A model generated the notes under the pieces. That model had not been told where the DNA came from and searched no databases. It saw nothing but the letters and a program-made list of their open reading frames with translations. The translations under genes and the position numbers were made by a program. This document shows positions 33,310 through 46,500 of a stretch of 64,000 bases of DNA, one piece after another; within the stretch, counting starts at the first letter, position 1, and each line of letters opens with the position of its first letter. The stretch spans positions 1,240,001-1,304,000 of the forward strand of contig MU004181.1 in assembly GCA_010093605.1 (NCBI GenBank), in the 5' to 3' direction. The stretch is from Lophium mytilinum. Taxonomy: Eukaryota; Ascomycota; Dothideomycetes; Mytilinidiales; Mytilinidiaceae.

Positions 33310-34806
33310 ATGCTTGCTCCACGCAGAAGTCCCTCCAACCTGCTCATAGCTTTCTTTCTCCTAGCCTCGGTGCTCTTCTACTACCGCCACAGCGCCCGCG
33401 ACCTGTATACCCATCTGCCCTCGTTCGCTCGTCCTCTATCCGTTGCTGAGAATGCACCTTCAAACACCACATTAGGCTTTGGCGCCGTCGTAGTAGTGTC
33501 CAAGACTGGGTCTGACCGCCAGCCCGGCCTTCTCCAAGCCGCCAACGTCACGGGCATCGACCTCACCATCCCTTCGCAGCCCGCGTGGAGCGAAGACGAC
33601 ATCAACAAGTTCCGCGAGGGTAGGGACTCCGATATCACCGTCGGCTCTATCTACGCTTGGCTGGGCCATAACAATGCCCTTCAATGGTAATTCTTTTTGT
33701 ATTACCTCGCCCACGCAGTTCCGAGACAAACTATTCTTTCATCCATCTATACACATGGCAATGTCTCATTAATCGTTATCAGGTTTCTAAAGTCTGGTCT
33801 TGAAACAGCGCTGATCCTGGAAGATGATGTCGACTGGGACATCCAATTGCGCTCTCTGCAAGTCCCCCTGGCTGCCAATGCAGCACGCTCTATGCTATCG
33901 CCTTCGAGGTACTTGTCTAGGTTCAAAGTAGATCCTACCCAGTACTGGGGTGATACCTCCGCCTGGGACCTGCTATATCTCGGCCACTGCGGCGATTATT
34001 TCACCGCTGTTGATCACGGTGTTGGCCGCGGACATCAATACAAAGAGAACTTAACCTCGATCCCGCATAAAATCTTCAAAGACCCGTCCTTACCTGCGCG
34101 ACGAGAGCTCCACCCGTACACGGCCGCTCTATTTGATGTGTTCGAGCTCCCAGAGCAGACGCGCGCCTTCCACCGCTCCAAATTTCCGCTTTGCACCTTT
34201 GGCTACGCCATCACACGGGCCGCAGCCGAGCATCTCGTGAACGACTTGGCGCCAATCGCGAAACCAAAGACAAGTAAGAGCAAGGGTTCTCACGCCTACG
34301 ACGTGTCAATTCTCAAAGCATGCCGTAATGGCTTCGACACACCTTCTCCCACGCCTGAAAACAACCCACATCCGCACCCAGATCCCAAACTTCGCCACAA
34401 GTATGCCAGTCCCGGTCTTCGATGCTGGACACTGAATTCCGAGATTTTCCACCACATGCCCGGTGGTAGCATGATTGCACAGGTTGAAGCACAGAAGAAT
34501 CATTTTGTAGGCATTCCGCCCGTCGATCAAGTAGGAGCAGAGCAGGTGGTGCAGAGGGGGGAGACGAGCAACATTGGCTGTGGATTTTGGAGAGGCGCGT
34601 TCCGTTTTGAGGACGGTGACCAGAAAAGACTCACTTATTTACAAGAAGAAGTTGGCCGCAAGGGGAGATGTCTGAAGGAGGGCCGAGAACTGCCTAAGTC
34701 ATTGAACGAGAACAACAATGGTTCAGGAAAGGAGGGAGCGGATCATCCAAAGGAAGAGAAGAAACCCTCCGGGTCGACAGATCCAGCCGACCGGTTTACA
34801 TCTTGA
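33310..34806 (+). CDS. Glycosyltransferase family 25 protein, type II membrane
   Basis: There are two exons, 33310-33686 and 33783-34806, giving 466 residues. Residues ~11-25 (LLIAFFLLASVLFYY) form a single N-terminal membrane anchor after a short basic tail, which implies a Golgi/ER lumenal enzyme. The GT25 hallmarks follow: GSIYAWLGHNNALQWFLKSG, then ALILEDDVDWD with the acidic motif E139-D-D141 that binds metal and nucleotide sugar in GT-A enzymes, then WDLLYLGHCGDYF, then PLCTFGYAITRAAAEHLVNDL, and near the end a hydrophilic Lys/Glu-rich tail. Fungal members have unknown acceptors; bacterial and animal GT25 enzymes transfer galactose. The intron acceptor falls within the conserved WFLKSG, and the frame closes there. 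Confidence 0.92.
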
Positions 34807-35149
34807 AACGACTGTGTTCTGCGGGGTTCATTGGGACCATCATTTGAGGCGTACATATGTTTAGCGGGGATTTCCATGGATATGGACACGGCGTTTTAGA
34901 TACGAATTTGACACCACCGCTTGGTGTTCGGGCCGCTCGAGCCTTACGGTTATTCCACATCAAAGCCAGCTAGCCTGGCGAGTCTCTACATCGGAGCTCT
35001 TATCTCATATTGGCTATATACCAATGAATACCTAGGTACCCAGTGGCCAAACCTTGGCGAATCTCAAATATATTCACTTTGTCTAAACAATCTATATGTC
35101 TTCTTCCATGCTCTCCGATATTGATGAGCCTGACGGCAGTAGTACTATC

Positions 35150-35760
35150 GTATGTCGGGATCAGAAAGCGGGGATCAATCTAGTCGAGACCGGCTTGCGT
35201 GCAACGTTTCAATGTCACCGATGTGCTTCTGGCGCGACCAGCGGTCATCCATGCTCTTCCCGCAGTGCTTGCCAATACTCAGCTCGTCTCTTCCAAGTGA
35301 TCACCTCATCGGCTATGAATTGTGTTGCGGGTTGCGTGGCTGCCGCATTGGGCGTAGCGTTATTTCAACCTCAAACCAGCCAGCTCGCCCGTCAACACCA
35401 GGGCCCAAGGATTTGAGACTGCAAGAGACCTTCCAGCATTGCAAAGACAAATCTCCAAGGAGCTTCTCCCTGCAATCGCCGAATTTGGTGGTAGAGGTGA
35501 GTTCTTTCTAAACCAATCCTTCACCCATATTGCTGGAACTCGACACTGACTCCCTCTAGTATTGTTTAAGGACGATTGGAAGTACATGCTAGCTCACTCA
35601 GCTGGATTACTTCCTTGTAAATGCTAGAAGCGAATACCGGTACTTGAGCGTGGTTCCTTCTATGATCGACGCCGGCGGTAGGCTAGCGCTAGCCTTCCGA
35701 TACAATGCTGCTGTTCTTGGAGAATTTGCGGACCTAAACGCCCTCAGCCTTTGACGGTTG
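35150..35760 (+). pseudogene. Possible decayed or very exon-rich gene, unrecognised
   Basis: Three short stretches in different frames look coding: NVTDVLLARPAVIHALPAVL near 35215, ETARDLPALQRQISKELLPA near 35420, and SVVPSMIDAGGRLALAFRYN near 35670. Each is ended by stops or frame changes, and no continuous set of exons could be built. It may be a host gene remnant or a gene with many small exons. No family was recognised. Confidence 0.25.
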
Positions 35761-36599
35761 GGCCTATCAGTCCTCTAGCTTGATGGTCACTGGTTCCACA
35801 GAGTCTTGGCTACGTATCAATGCGTTCTCTCGGAGGTAGGTGGGGCAGCCTACCGTCGGCAACGAGGACGTCTACATTGCTTCGAGTAGTCGCTCAACCA
35901 AGGCATTGTCGGCTTATGTTCCTTTATTGGGCGGCTTCTAGAAGACTTGCCAAAGACACCGAAGAGGGGTGTCGGCTGCGTGGCCACGGGGTCGTCAGCG
36001 TGCGATGGGTGCTGAAACCGGAAAGGCGCCAGGAGTGGAGAGCCATGAGGCTGGAATGGCTTTCGGTGGGCGCATGTTAGCGATCGGAAGACACCATGAA
36101 CACGAGACGGTATCTGGGGCGGCAGTGACATATGGCTGCTTCTAGAAGTGGCTTCCACGCGACTTCTAGGAGGAGGCGCGGCAATCGGATTCAAATTCGT
36201 CAATTTATCCCAACTCATACCCCTAGACGAAGCAGAACTTCCGCATCAACAGGACTACGCATCTTCTCAAGGAAACTCCATTCTTTCAGGCGAGACAATG
36301 AACCCGGCACGTGAAAGCGGTTTTCGCAGGGTGAAGATTTTGGGATGTTGTTGGGGTCGAACAATACTAAGAGGAACAATACTAATGGCAAATTTGCGCC
36401 ACCAAAAGCAACGCCTCGCCAATCTTCCTCGTTTCGAAGAACCAACACCAGCTTCCAGAACCGACTATCAAGATGGTTTCTTTATTCTACCTTCAAACAA
36501 GCTTCCAAGATCTACCGAGTTTCTACCAAAGCCTACACCGGGCTCTGGGTATAAGAAGCTCATCGAAGTCCCCCGAGATGAACTTCCTTTCCCCACCCA

Positions 36600-36712
36600 C
36601 CAGAACACACAATCATTTACAGTACGAACTATCCAAACACTCAAACACACAAACCAACATCAAACTGACACAGAAACTCAGGTTTAACCAACTCACCAAC
36701 CAACCAATCAAC
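36600..36712 (+). promoter_or_regulatory. CA-rich 5' leader before the CaaX ORF
   Basis: This long C/A-rich, G-poor tract (ACACTCAAACACACAAACC and CAACCAACCAATCAAC) ends directly at an ATG. Such tracts are typical of fungal 5' untranslated leaders and are the main reason to take the mini-ORF seriously. Confidence 0.4.
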
Positions 36713-36763
36713 ATGTCTCAATCCGCTGGCACTACTGGAGGCTCCGGCTGCACCGTCATGTAA
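36713..36763 (+). CDS. 16-residue CaaX-box peptide (candidate lipopeptide pheromone-like precursor)
   Basis: The ATG at 36713 opens 16 codons, MSQSAGTTGGSGCTVM, then TAA. The C-terminus CTVM fits the CaaX prenylation signal (Cys, two aliphatic or small residues, Met, the latter favouring farnesylation). The ATG has a good context (CAACATGTC), and the 110 bp before it are CA-rich and G-poor (repeats of CCAAC, CACAAAC), as in leaders of strongly expressed fungal genes. Ascomycete a-factor-type pheromone precursors are short peptides ending in CaaX with Met, so this is the nearest known class. However, it is shorter than the usual 20-40 residues and lacks the common aromatic-Cys (YC or WC) ending. 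An in-frame ATG at 36578 would give a 62-residue form. It could also be chance. Confidence 0.35.
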   Translation: MSQSAGTTGGSGCTVM

Positions 36764-38106
36764 ATTCGTTTTACATTAGACGCATGATCATCCGCGCCCA
36801 TCGGCTTCGACAATGACAACAACCCCTCAGTCGGTGACTTGGTTCCCATCCACGCCCTTCGCATGCATCTAGACGCCTCAGACCCCGGTCTGAACGCTGC
36901 CGCGGACACATGCCCTGGGTACAGCATCCGCTGCCGGACGGAACCTTGGACTGAATCGAAGCCGGATGACGACGCCCGCTACATCTGCCTCCTCCATCTC
37001 TCGCAGGGTCAGGAGCAGAGCCAGCCGCCGGAGATCGAACAACACAACCCCCAGATCCTGTCTTGAACATGTTCGACAACAACACTTCATTTCCACCAAC
37101 CCCCCCTTTCTTAGACTCCACACCACCTCAGCCAAGGACCCCGACGGTGTCAAACCCGCCGTGTGTTTCTTGGTTCGAAGGAACCCACATGCCCCGCGCG
37201 GTCTTCCTCTTTTGGGGATCTGTGCTTTTTCATACCGACATTGCCCCGACATACCTTATCTTCTCTTGGGACGCTACGAGTTACTCTTCGGCACATTCTG
37301 GACCGGGTTATTTGCGAAGGAGTTCTTCTGCTTCGTACGATTACTTTGGGACGGCGTGTGGAGATGGGGTGGAGATCTTCTTTTACCAAGCTAGCTTGGA
37401 ATTACACTCCTTTACCAATCATCCTTGATTTTTGATGCACTGTGACTATTTCTTGAAACGTGATTTCTAGCTATGCTGGTTTCCTGACACGCGAGGATCA
37501 GACAAGCCCTGATTCGTTCTGAGATCTTCTCTGTGAGAGTGAAACACTGCAAAGGGGCATTGTGCCTTTGTCCGAGAGATTCGCCGTTAGTATTGTTCTT
37601 GAGCGTCACGTGGCCTGGCCTTTGTTAGCTTCGTAGCTCTCTGGAGAAGTTGTAGATATGCCGGAAATACCTTTCCTCTGCGTTCTAATCAAGAATGTCA
37701 TCCGACACAAAGCTGTGTGCGACAGACATCAATGCACAGACATCCATCAGCAATCTCCAAAGACACGCTTGAAAAGGCAGCATATGCACATCGCCAACGG
37801 ACAAACAGTAATCTATACCACATTTTGGAATTACGGAGTAACACACCCTAACCGAGCCTCGATTGAAATTCGAAAATCTTTTGTTACACGCTGCCATGCA
37901 AGACAAAAGAGCCCAAATGAAGCCTCTTTTTCGAAAAGACCAATACGGAGAGGGGCAAAACCAAGCATACTAAAAAACAGAGGTAGAAAGTGTGGAGGCT
38001 GGGCGATGAACAAGTGTCATTGTACAAGATAGCTCGCTTTCCCCTACTGGCCGGCCCCTACTTACGCAGCCCACATAGCAAATGCTCCGCAAAAGTATCA
38101 TCTCGC
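36764..38106. other. 1.3-kb region without a supported gene
   Basis: Several overlapping open frames of 60-140 codons occur on both strands at 36770-37430 but have no recognisable domain, leader or splice logic. The region ends at the 3' end of the pyruvate dehydrogenase E2 gene. Confidence 0.45.
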
Positions 38107-39859
38107 TTATAGCATCAGCTCTAGAGGGTTCTCGATGGCCTTCTTCAGCTCCCTCATAAACTCTCCGCCAACCGCGCCGTCAACGACCTTGTGGTCGAAG
38201 CTGCTGGTGATGATGATCTGATCGTCCCACTCGACACCAACGGTACCGTCTTCTGTCTCCTCGCCGGGCACAGCAACCTTCTTTGTGGTACCGATGGCGA
38301 CGATGGTGGACTGAGGAGGGTTGATGATAGCGGTAAATCGATCAATGGCAGAGTTCATTCCCATGTTGGAGATGGTAATGGTTCCACCCTGGTACTCTTC
38401 TGGCTTGAGCTTCCCGTCGCGAGCACGCTTGCCGAGATCCTTGATCTGCGCTGAGATGGATTGCAGACCTAGAGAGCCGACGTTCGAGACGATGGGCGTC
38501 ATGAGGCCGATAGGAGTGGCAACGGCAACCGAGACATCGACGACGTTATTTTGGCGAATAACTACCTGGCCGTCGACTTCACGCCAAGAGGAGTTGGCTG
38601 CGGGAACCTTGCGACCGGCGATGGCCACTGCTTTGACGAGGAAGTCGTTGACAGAGAGCTTGTACTTTCCGTCCGAAGCGGCGTTGAGAGCTTCTCGGAG
38701 CTTGAGGAGCTTCGAGACGGAGATTGTAGAGGCGACAAAGTAATGCGGGTTCTTGTTAAAGCTCTCGGTGAGTCGGTTGGCAATGGTCTTGCGCATGCTC
38801 GTCGCGGGAATGTCTTCGTAGGTGGGAGGGCCGGTCGTGGCGCCACCTGTGGGAGGAGCTCCGCTCGTGGACTTGTACTTCTCGACATCCGACTTGGTGA
38901 TCTTGCCGCCAGGGCCGGAACCCTTGAGGCTTGCAAGAGGAACACCTTTCTCCAGCGCGAGCTTCTTGACAGCAGGGGAGTAGGGAGATCCGCGATCTAA
39001 CGACGTCTCGAGTCTGCCGCCAGTTGACGTTGATTCCTCTGGTTCTGGAGCGGGTGACGATGACTTTGGTGTTGCGGCGGTATCAGAGGTGTCCGAGGGA
39101 GGCTCGCTGGATTCAGAGGCTTCTTCCTTTGGCGCAGAGGATGGGGAGGCTTTATCTCCGCCGGCGTCCTCGGCAGAGAAGGAGTCGAAAGCAGAGACGT
39201 CCTCGCCTTCCTCAACCATAACGGCGATAGGCTGGTATTCAGTTAGTGATAGGTTCAATTGATAGCACGTGGCTTAGATCCTGTGTCCCAGACCGCTGCC
39301 AGAACGGAAGTGCTGTTGAGCAGCGTTGGAGGTACTCACACTTCCAACTGCAACGTCCTTCTCACCAGAATCTTTGAGGATCTTGGCGATGGTGCCCTCC
39401 TCTTGATACTCGAAGTCCATTTGCGCCTTGTCCGTCTCAATCTCCACCAAGACATCGCCAGGAGCTATGTTGTCGCCAACTTTCTTCTGCCATGTGCCAA
39501 TATTTCCTGCAGTCATAGTCGGGGAGAGTGCTGGCATGGTGACGACGGTATGGGCGGGAAACGCTGCCAGAGAGCTCAATTAGCTTCGACGTCTTGTTGA
39601 TCACATTGAATCCAGCACTGGAGCCTTCTTGGCTTACACTTGGAGGCATAATATCGCGACAGAGCTGAAAGCGCAGGAGTTCGTCGTCTAGCGTGCACAA
39701 ATGTCAGCGAAGCTTCAACACCAGGACATGAGCGGAAATTAGGGCTGCGTACGCGACGAATTCCTGGCACCTCGACGCGCTGGAGCCTCCTCTTAGAGCA
39801 ATTGCGCCTCGTAGACTTAATTGCCCGGAGGCGCGTGATAGGATGGTGGTCGCGGACAT
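38107..39859 (-). CDS. LAT1: Pyruvate dehydrogenase E2, dihydrolipoyl acetyltransferase
   Basis: There are four exons, 39859-39753, 39687-39638, 39563-39340 and 39231-38107; phases close and the product is 501 residues. Residues 1-50 are rich in Arg/Ser/Ala without acids early on ([20 protein letters not shown]), as in a mitochondrial presequence. The lipoyl domain follows ([18 protein letters not shown] ... [12 protein letters not shown]), with the lipoyl-lysine at K98. An acidic Ala/Pro/Ser linker leads to an E1/E3-binding domain ([36 protein letters not shown]). The catalytic domain has [25 protein letters not shown] and the active-site motif H474-KVV-D478-G. It transfers acetyl groups from lipoamide to CoA in the mitochondrial matrix. 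The [10 protein letters not shown] motif and the overall order identify pyruvate rather than 2-oxoglutarate dehydrogenase E2. Confidence 0.97.
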
Positions 39860-40587
39860 TGTGACGGGGATGCCGCTGGGGGGCGCGGGAGGAGATGGGA
39901 GGGCGACAAGAGCGACAGACGACGGGCGGAGGGAGAGGGAATGGGGCTCTTTAACGGCAGACGCCTCCCAGAGATGGCAGAGATGGAGTAGAGGGAATGG
40001 GAGTGGGAGTTGGTGTTGTCGGTCCGCTCAACAATCAGAAAAGTGTCGAGCGAGCTCGGGCATCGGGGTTTTGATGGGGATGCGGCCGCAGAAAGCCACC
40101 TGGACACGGGAACCCGACCTGCAGCCAATATCTATTCACTATGCTACCGCGCCCCGAGACAGCGCCGGGCGAGGTGACCGGATCGCTAGGAAGCGTGAAT
40201 GCCTTTCGTCTGATGTGATTGCTATATAGCTTATAGAGCCGCCGCGAGCTTCCTGCAGCTGTTCGTAGGGGGTGAAAGCTCTCGTGAAGGCTCGCTCGGA
40301 CCAGCACTGTGGCTGTGTGGTCCTTCGTAGCTGATTTCTGGCGCGCGCTGAGTAAGGTGAGGCTGAAATAATAGCAATCCCAAGACGTTACCACTTTGAT
40401 ACACTGCTGTACAGCGAGGAAGACGCCGCTTCATCTGCCATTATTCCCCTTTGCCTAGTCTCGCGTCTGACCTGTAGGCCCCAGACATCCTCGATCCCAC
40501 CTTTCCCCCTCGAAATGCTGCTCTGAAGCCCCTGCCAGGCATCAAAGAAGCTCCATCCAGCATACGCGGCACCCTGAATAGACCACC
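39860..40587. promoter_or_regulatory. Divergent 728-bp upstream region, E2 / SEC7
   Basis: Both genes start at its borders on opposite strands. No TATA box or clear regulatory motif was identified. Confidence 0.45.
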
Positions 40588-43500
40588 ATGGCCGACGTCG
40601 ACTCCCCGGTCGTCGCCATGGAAAATGCTCAAAACGGCCACGCCGGCGAGCATGCTACTCCAACAGATGAGGAGAAGCGCATTGATTACCACGGAGCACC
40701 CTCCACCGTTGAATCAGTCGAGGGAGCGCTGTCACAAGCAGAGGACTCCATGTCCTCAAAGGAACTCCCGGATCTTCCCACGCCTTCAGTTGAGACACCC
40801 ACGCTCAACCTCCCCAATGGACAGGAAACTCCACGCACTGCCGACTTCTTTGACCATCGGATGCACGCAGATGCTCGCTCACGGACCGACTCCCAGTCCA
40901 CTGCCGCGACCACCGCTACCAGGCCCTCGACCCGCAGCTCTTTGGTATTCGTAGTGACGGCGTTGGAGACAATCGCTGCGTCCAAAGATGCACGGAAAAA
41001 CAAGAAGCTCGGCGACTCGACCGCCCAGGCGTTGGCGGCAATCAAGAGCGAGGGCGACCCTTCACACATCAACCCCGAAATCCTCTTCGAACCTCTCCAG
41101 CTCGCCTCCGAAGCGCATACTGTCGCCGTGTCTATCACCGCCCTCGACTGTATTGGAAAGCTAATTAGCTACTCCTACTTCTCCGTCCCTGCCGATCCAC
41201 AGGCCCACTCCTCCGAGGCTCCTCCTTTGATCGAAAGGGCTATAGACACAATATGCGACTGTTTTCAGGGGGAGGCGACGCACCCAGACGTACAGCTACA
41301 GATCGTAAAGTCTTTGCTCGCAGCCATCTTGAATGACAAGATTGTCGTGCATGGGGCAGGCCTCCTGAAGGCCGTGCGGCTTACCTACAATATATTCTTG
41401 CTGTCAAAATCCAGCGCAAATCAGCAGGTTGCGCAAGGAGCGCTCACTCAGATGGTGGGAACTGTTTTTGAAAGAGTTAAGGGCAGACTATCAGCTAAAG
41501 AGGCTCGAGTAAATGTCTCACAGGTATCTCTGGACAATAGCAAGGGCGGATCAGATGATAACGTGCGGGAAGAGGTCGAAGGAAGTACGTCCGGCGTAGA
41601 TGAATCTGAAGTCGCTGCCGAAGAAGACGAAGATGAAGAAGAGACCCCCGAAGCTTCCGAGTCTGGAACGCACGAACCCAGCGACAAGCCTGTGGAGAAG
41701 CACACCGGCCCAAAGATTACCTTACAGAGCTTCGAGAATAACATGAGCTTCAATGACGACCGCATCCATGACAATGCGCCCACCCTTGTCACTAGAATCA
41801 AGGGGCGAGCAACACCCAGATCCATATCTGGGCAAGATGCATCCCCGAACCCTCAGCATGACGGCGAAGGCTCCGACGACGAGGAAGAAGACGAAATCTT
41901 CATCCGGGATGCATACCTCGTGTTCCGTGCCATGTGCAGACTCAGCACTAAATCGCTTCAGGTAGAACACGCCGTGGATATCAAGTCTCAAGGAATGCGC
42001 TCGAAGCTGCTCTCGCTCCACATAATCCACACCATTCTGCACAACAACATAGTCGTCTTTATATCACCCTATGCCACCATACGGAGTAGTAGCAGCGATG
42101 AGCCGACGACCTTTGTGCAAGCCATCAAGCAGTATCTATGCTTAAGTCTGAGCCGGAATGGTGCCAGTTCAGTGAACCGGGTGTTCGAAGTCAGCTGTGA
42201 GATATTCTGGCTGATGCTAAAATACTTGCGAGTTATGCTGAAGAAAGAAATTGAGGTGTTCTTGAAAGAGATCTACCTAGCGATTCTCGAGCGACGAACG
42301 GCAGCAGTCTTTCAGAAGCAGTACATCTTAATTGTTCTGGGAAGGTTAGCGGCAGACCCAAGGGCGCTGGTCGAGATATATCTCAATTACGACTGCGATC
42401 GAACGGCCCTGGACAACATGTACCAAAGAATCGTAGAACATCTTTCTAGGATATCTAGCACTCCTGTTGCAATCACGCCGATGCAACAACAAGCCTACCA
42501 AGATCACCATAGCAAGCAGTCAAATCTGTCGGATTGGCAAGCTCGGGGCACACTTCCACCGGCACTCTCCACAGCGTCAATGCATTCACCCCACGAAGTT
42601 GACCAAGGATATCCTCCAGAATACGCTATGAAGCAAGAATCACTCGAAGCTTTGGTCGAGATTCTCCGCTCTCTTGTCAATTGGTCTCAGCAGGGCGTCG
42701 CAGAAGCTACTGCGGCGCTTCGAGAGTCCGAGTCAAGGGCATCCGTTGATGACTTCCGGGATTCGATAGATAATCGAACCACAGTAGACTCGCCGCACCC
42801 CGGATTCGACTCAGGAACAGCAACGCCGCTAGCTGAAGATGACCCAAATCAATTGGAGAAAGCGAAGCAGCGAAAGACGGCTTTGACGAACGCTGTGAGG
42901 CTCTTCAACTTCAAGCCTAAGCGAGGCATGAAAGCGCTTCTGAAAGATGGTTTCATTAGGTCCGACAAGCCAGAAGACGTTGCTCGCTTTCTACTCGACA
43001 ACGACACCATTGACAAGGCATCACTCGGCGAGTTTCTCGGCGAGGGTGATGCAGCAAATATCGCCATCATGCACGCATTTGTAGACTGCATGGACTTTGC
43101 GAAAACGAGATTCGTGGACGCTTTGAGGCGTTTCCTCCAGAGTTTCCGTCTTCCTGGAGAAGCCCAAAAGATTGATCGTTTCATGCTCAAATTTGCTGAG
43201 CGGTACATCACTGGAAATCCTAATGCCTTTGCTAACGCTGATACCGCATACGTACTTGCCTACTCTGTCATTTTGTTGAATACCGATCAGCATAGCACAA
43301 AAATGAAAGGCCGTCGCATGACACCCGAGGACTTCATCAAGAACAACCGCGGTATCAACGACAATGCCGACCTTCCTGAGGAATATCTTCTCGGGATTTA
43401 CGATGAAATCGCACACAACGAGATCGTGTTATACACTGAAAGAGCCGCCGCGGCAAATCAGGGCATCATAGTTCAGCCTACTGTTGGAATTGCTGCAAAT

Positions 43501-46500
43501 ATCGGGCAGGCATTGGCGACAGTAGGGCGGGATCTACAGCGAGAGGCTTATGTGCAAGCATCAGAAGAGATGGCGAACAAGACTGAACAGCTTTACAAGT
43601 CGTTACTAAGAGCTCAAAGGCGGACAGCAACGAAAATGCCTGTATCGAAGTTCATTCCCGCGTCTTCTTTCAAACATGTCGGCCCTATGTTTGAAGTGAC
43701 ATGGATGCCATTCCTCACAGCACTCTCAGGTCAAGCACAAGAGGGCCACAACATTGAAATTGTTAGACTGTGTATGGAAGGGCTGAAACTCGCCATCCGC
43801 GTTGCTTGTATTTTCGATCTCGAAACACCTCGTCAATCCTTCGTTGCTTCGCTAGCAAGATTCACAAACCTCTACAACCTGAGCGAGATGAAGGCTAAGA
43901 ACGTCGAGGCCTTGAAAGTGCTTCTCGAAGTCGCGCACAACGAAGGGAACAATCTGAAAGAATCATGGCGAGATATTCTAACTTGTGTGTCACAGCTTGA
44001 TCGCTTCCAACTCATCTCGACTGGGGTGGATGAGAGGGCAGTCCCAGATGTGCTGAAGGCGCACATGCAACCCCCAACAGCTCGGAAGTCCCTCACAGTG
44101 CCAAATCGGCGCAGAGCTGCGCCTCATAATAGCAATATTCATTATCAGGCTGATATTGCGGAGGAGAGCCGCTCCACCGACATGATACGAGCTGTCGATC
44201 GAATATTCACAAACACTGCCAATCTCTCCGGGGAGGCTATCGTGGACTTCGTGAAAGCATTAACGCAGGTCAGCTGGCAGGAGATCGAGTCGTCCGGCCA
44301 GAGCGAGTCACCACGTACCTACAGCTTACAGAAGCTGGTCGAAATCAGCGGGTACAACATGACTCGTGTCCGATTCGAGTGGACGAATATTTGGCAAATC
44401 CTTGGGGCTCACTTCAATGATGTTGGATGTCATACCAACACTAACGTAGTTTTCTTTGCCCTAAATTCGCTGCGACAACTATCCATGCGCTTCATGGAGA
44501 TCGAAGAACTTCCCGGTTTTAAATTCCAGAAGGATTTCCTTAAACCGTTTGAGCACATCATCAGCAACACCACCGTCGTCCAGGTTAAAGACATGGTCCT
44601 TCGTTGTTTGATCCAGATGATACAGGCTCGCGGTGAAAATATCCGGTCTGGTTGGAGAACTATGTTTGGCGTCTTCACTGTTGCTGCCAGGGAACCATAC
44701 GGTTAGTCTCAAACCTCGAACTGCAATGTTACAGATCTAACCAAACGTAGAGGGTATCGTTAGCCTCGCTTTCGAGAACATCACTCAAGTGTATAATACC
44801 AGGTTTGGCGTTGTCATCTCGCAAGGTGCGTTTGCAGACTTGATTGTCTGCTTAACGGAGTTCTCGAAGAACTACAAGTTCCAAAAGAAATCGCTACAGG
44901 CCATTGAATTACTGAAGGCGTCAGTCCCGAAGATGTTGCGGACTCCAGAATGCCCTCTCTCGGTCAGAGCTGGCTTCGTCAAGGACAGCGAACAAGGGTC
45001 TTCTATTCCTAAACAGCCTACCCGTCAAACCCAGGAGGAGCAATTTTGGTTCCCAGTTCTTTTCGCCTTTCACGACGTGCTAATGACCGGCGAGGATCTC
45101 GAAGTTCGGTCTCGGTCTTTGAACTACCTCTTTGAAACGCTCATCGCTTACGGTCGTGACTTTCCGCAAGACTTCTGGGATATGCTCTGGCGTCAGCTTC
45201 TGTACCCAATCTTCATGGTATTGAAGTCGAAATCCGAGATGAACAAGGTCCTGAACCACGAAGAGTTGTCAGTCTGGCTATCTACAACCATGATCCAGGC
45301 TCTGCGAAACATGATCAAACTCTTCACACATTTCTTCGAGTCTCTCGAGTATATGTTAGATCGGTTCCTTGATCTACTTGCGCTATGCATATGTCAGGAA
45401 AATGACACCCTGGCAAGGATTGGCAGTAACTGCCTGCAGCAGCTAATACTACAGAATGTACAGAAATTCCAACCGGAGCATTGGCACAAGATTGTCAATG
45501 CGTTTGTGGAGTTGTTCAATAGGACGGAAGCCACTGCCCTTTTCTCAGCAGCTACAGCATCGTCATATACACCGACTTCCTCAACGCCTTCTTACGGCTA
45601 TCGCAGCGCGTCACATCCCAAGACGCCAACGACTGAGGCAAATATCACGGACCTGCCCCTTTCTCAGACTCCGACTGAAGAGTTGCAAGACAATGCTCTC
45701 GGCATCAATGGTCTCCCCATCCCGCGTCGATCCTCAGCCGTTACGTCGGAAGAGTCGAGCACCACGCCTTCGGACACCCGTATGCCGTCGCCCCTCCCCA
45801 AACGGCAAACGGCAGAGCTAGAAGACTACCGACCAGACGATCAGAACCTCCAGCAAGCCCCGGTAGTTGTAACTGCTGCACGCCGGCGCTTCTTCAATCA
45901 AATCATTACTAAATGCGTTCTCCAGCTTCTCATGATCGAAACTGTGCAGGAGCTGTTCACCAACGACGCCGTCTACGAGAAAATCCCGTCAGGCGAACTC
46001 CTCCGCCTCATGGCAGTGCTCAAGAAATCGTATCAGTTCGCCAAACGCTTTAATGCGGACCGCGACCTTCGCACGCGCCTCTTCCGCGAGGGCTTTATGA
46101 AGCAGCCGCCAAATCTGCTCAAGCAAGAATCCGGCTCGGCGTCCGTATACGTCAGCATCCTCTTCCGCATGTACCACGACACGTCGACGGAGCGGGCGGC
46201 GTCGCGCGCCGAGACGGAGGCTGCGCTCGTGCCGCTGTGCGAAGACATTGTCGCCAGCTACATTGAGCTCGACGAGGAGACGCAGCAGCGGAATATTGTC
46301 ACGTGGCGGCCTGTTGTGGTCACTGTACTAGACGGATACACCGGATTCCCGGAGCAGGAATTCGAGAAGCATGTCGAGGTGTTTGCACCGCTGGTCGTCG
46401 GGCTGTTGGGGACGGAGATGGTGGGAGATGTGCAGCGGGTGGTGCAGGCGCTAGTGATGCGCATCTTCGAGGCGAAGCTAGGAATCCCACGTGTGCCGCT

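Larger units (their letters stand above)
34807..36712. other. 1.9-kb region without a firm gene; possible remnant inside
   Basis: Apart from the possible remnant at about 35150-35760 and the CA-rich leader before 36713, open frames here are not protein-like or start at non-ATG codons. Confidence 0.4.

Noticed and set aside
36770-37430. Several overlapping ORFs of 60-140 codons on both strands
   Set aside because: Mutually overlapping in several frames, with no splice logic, leader or recognised motif; explained by base composition.
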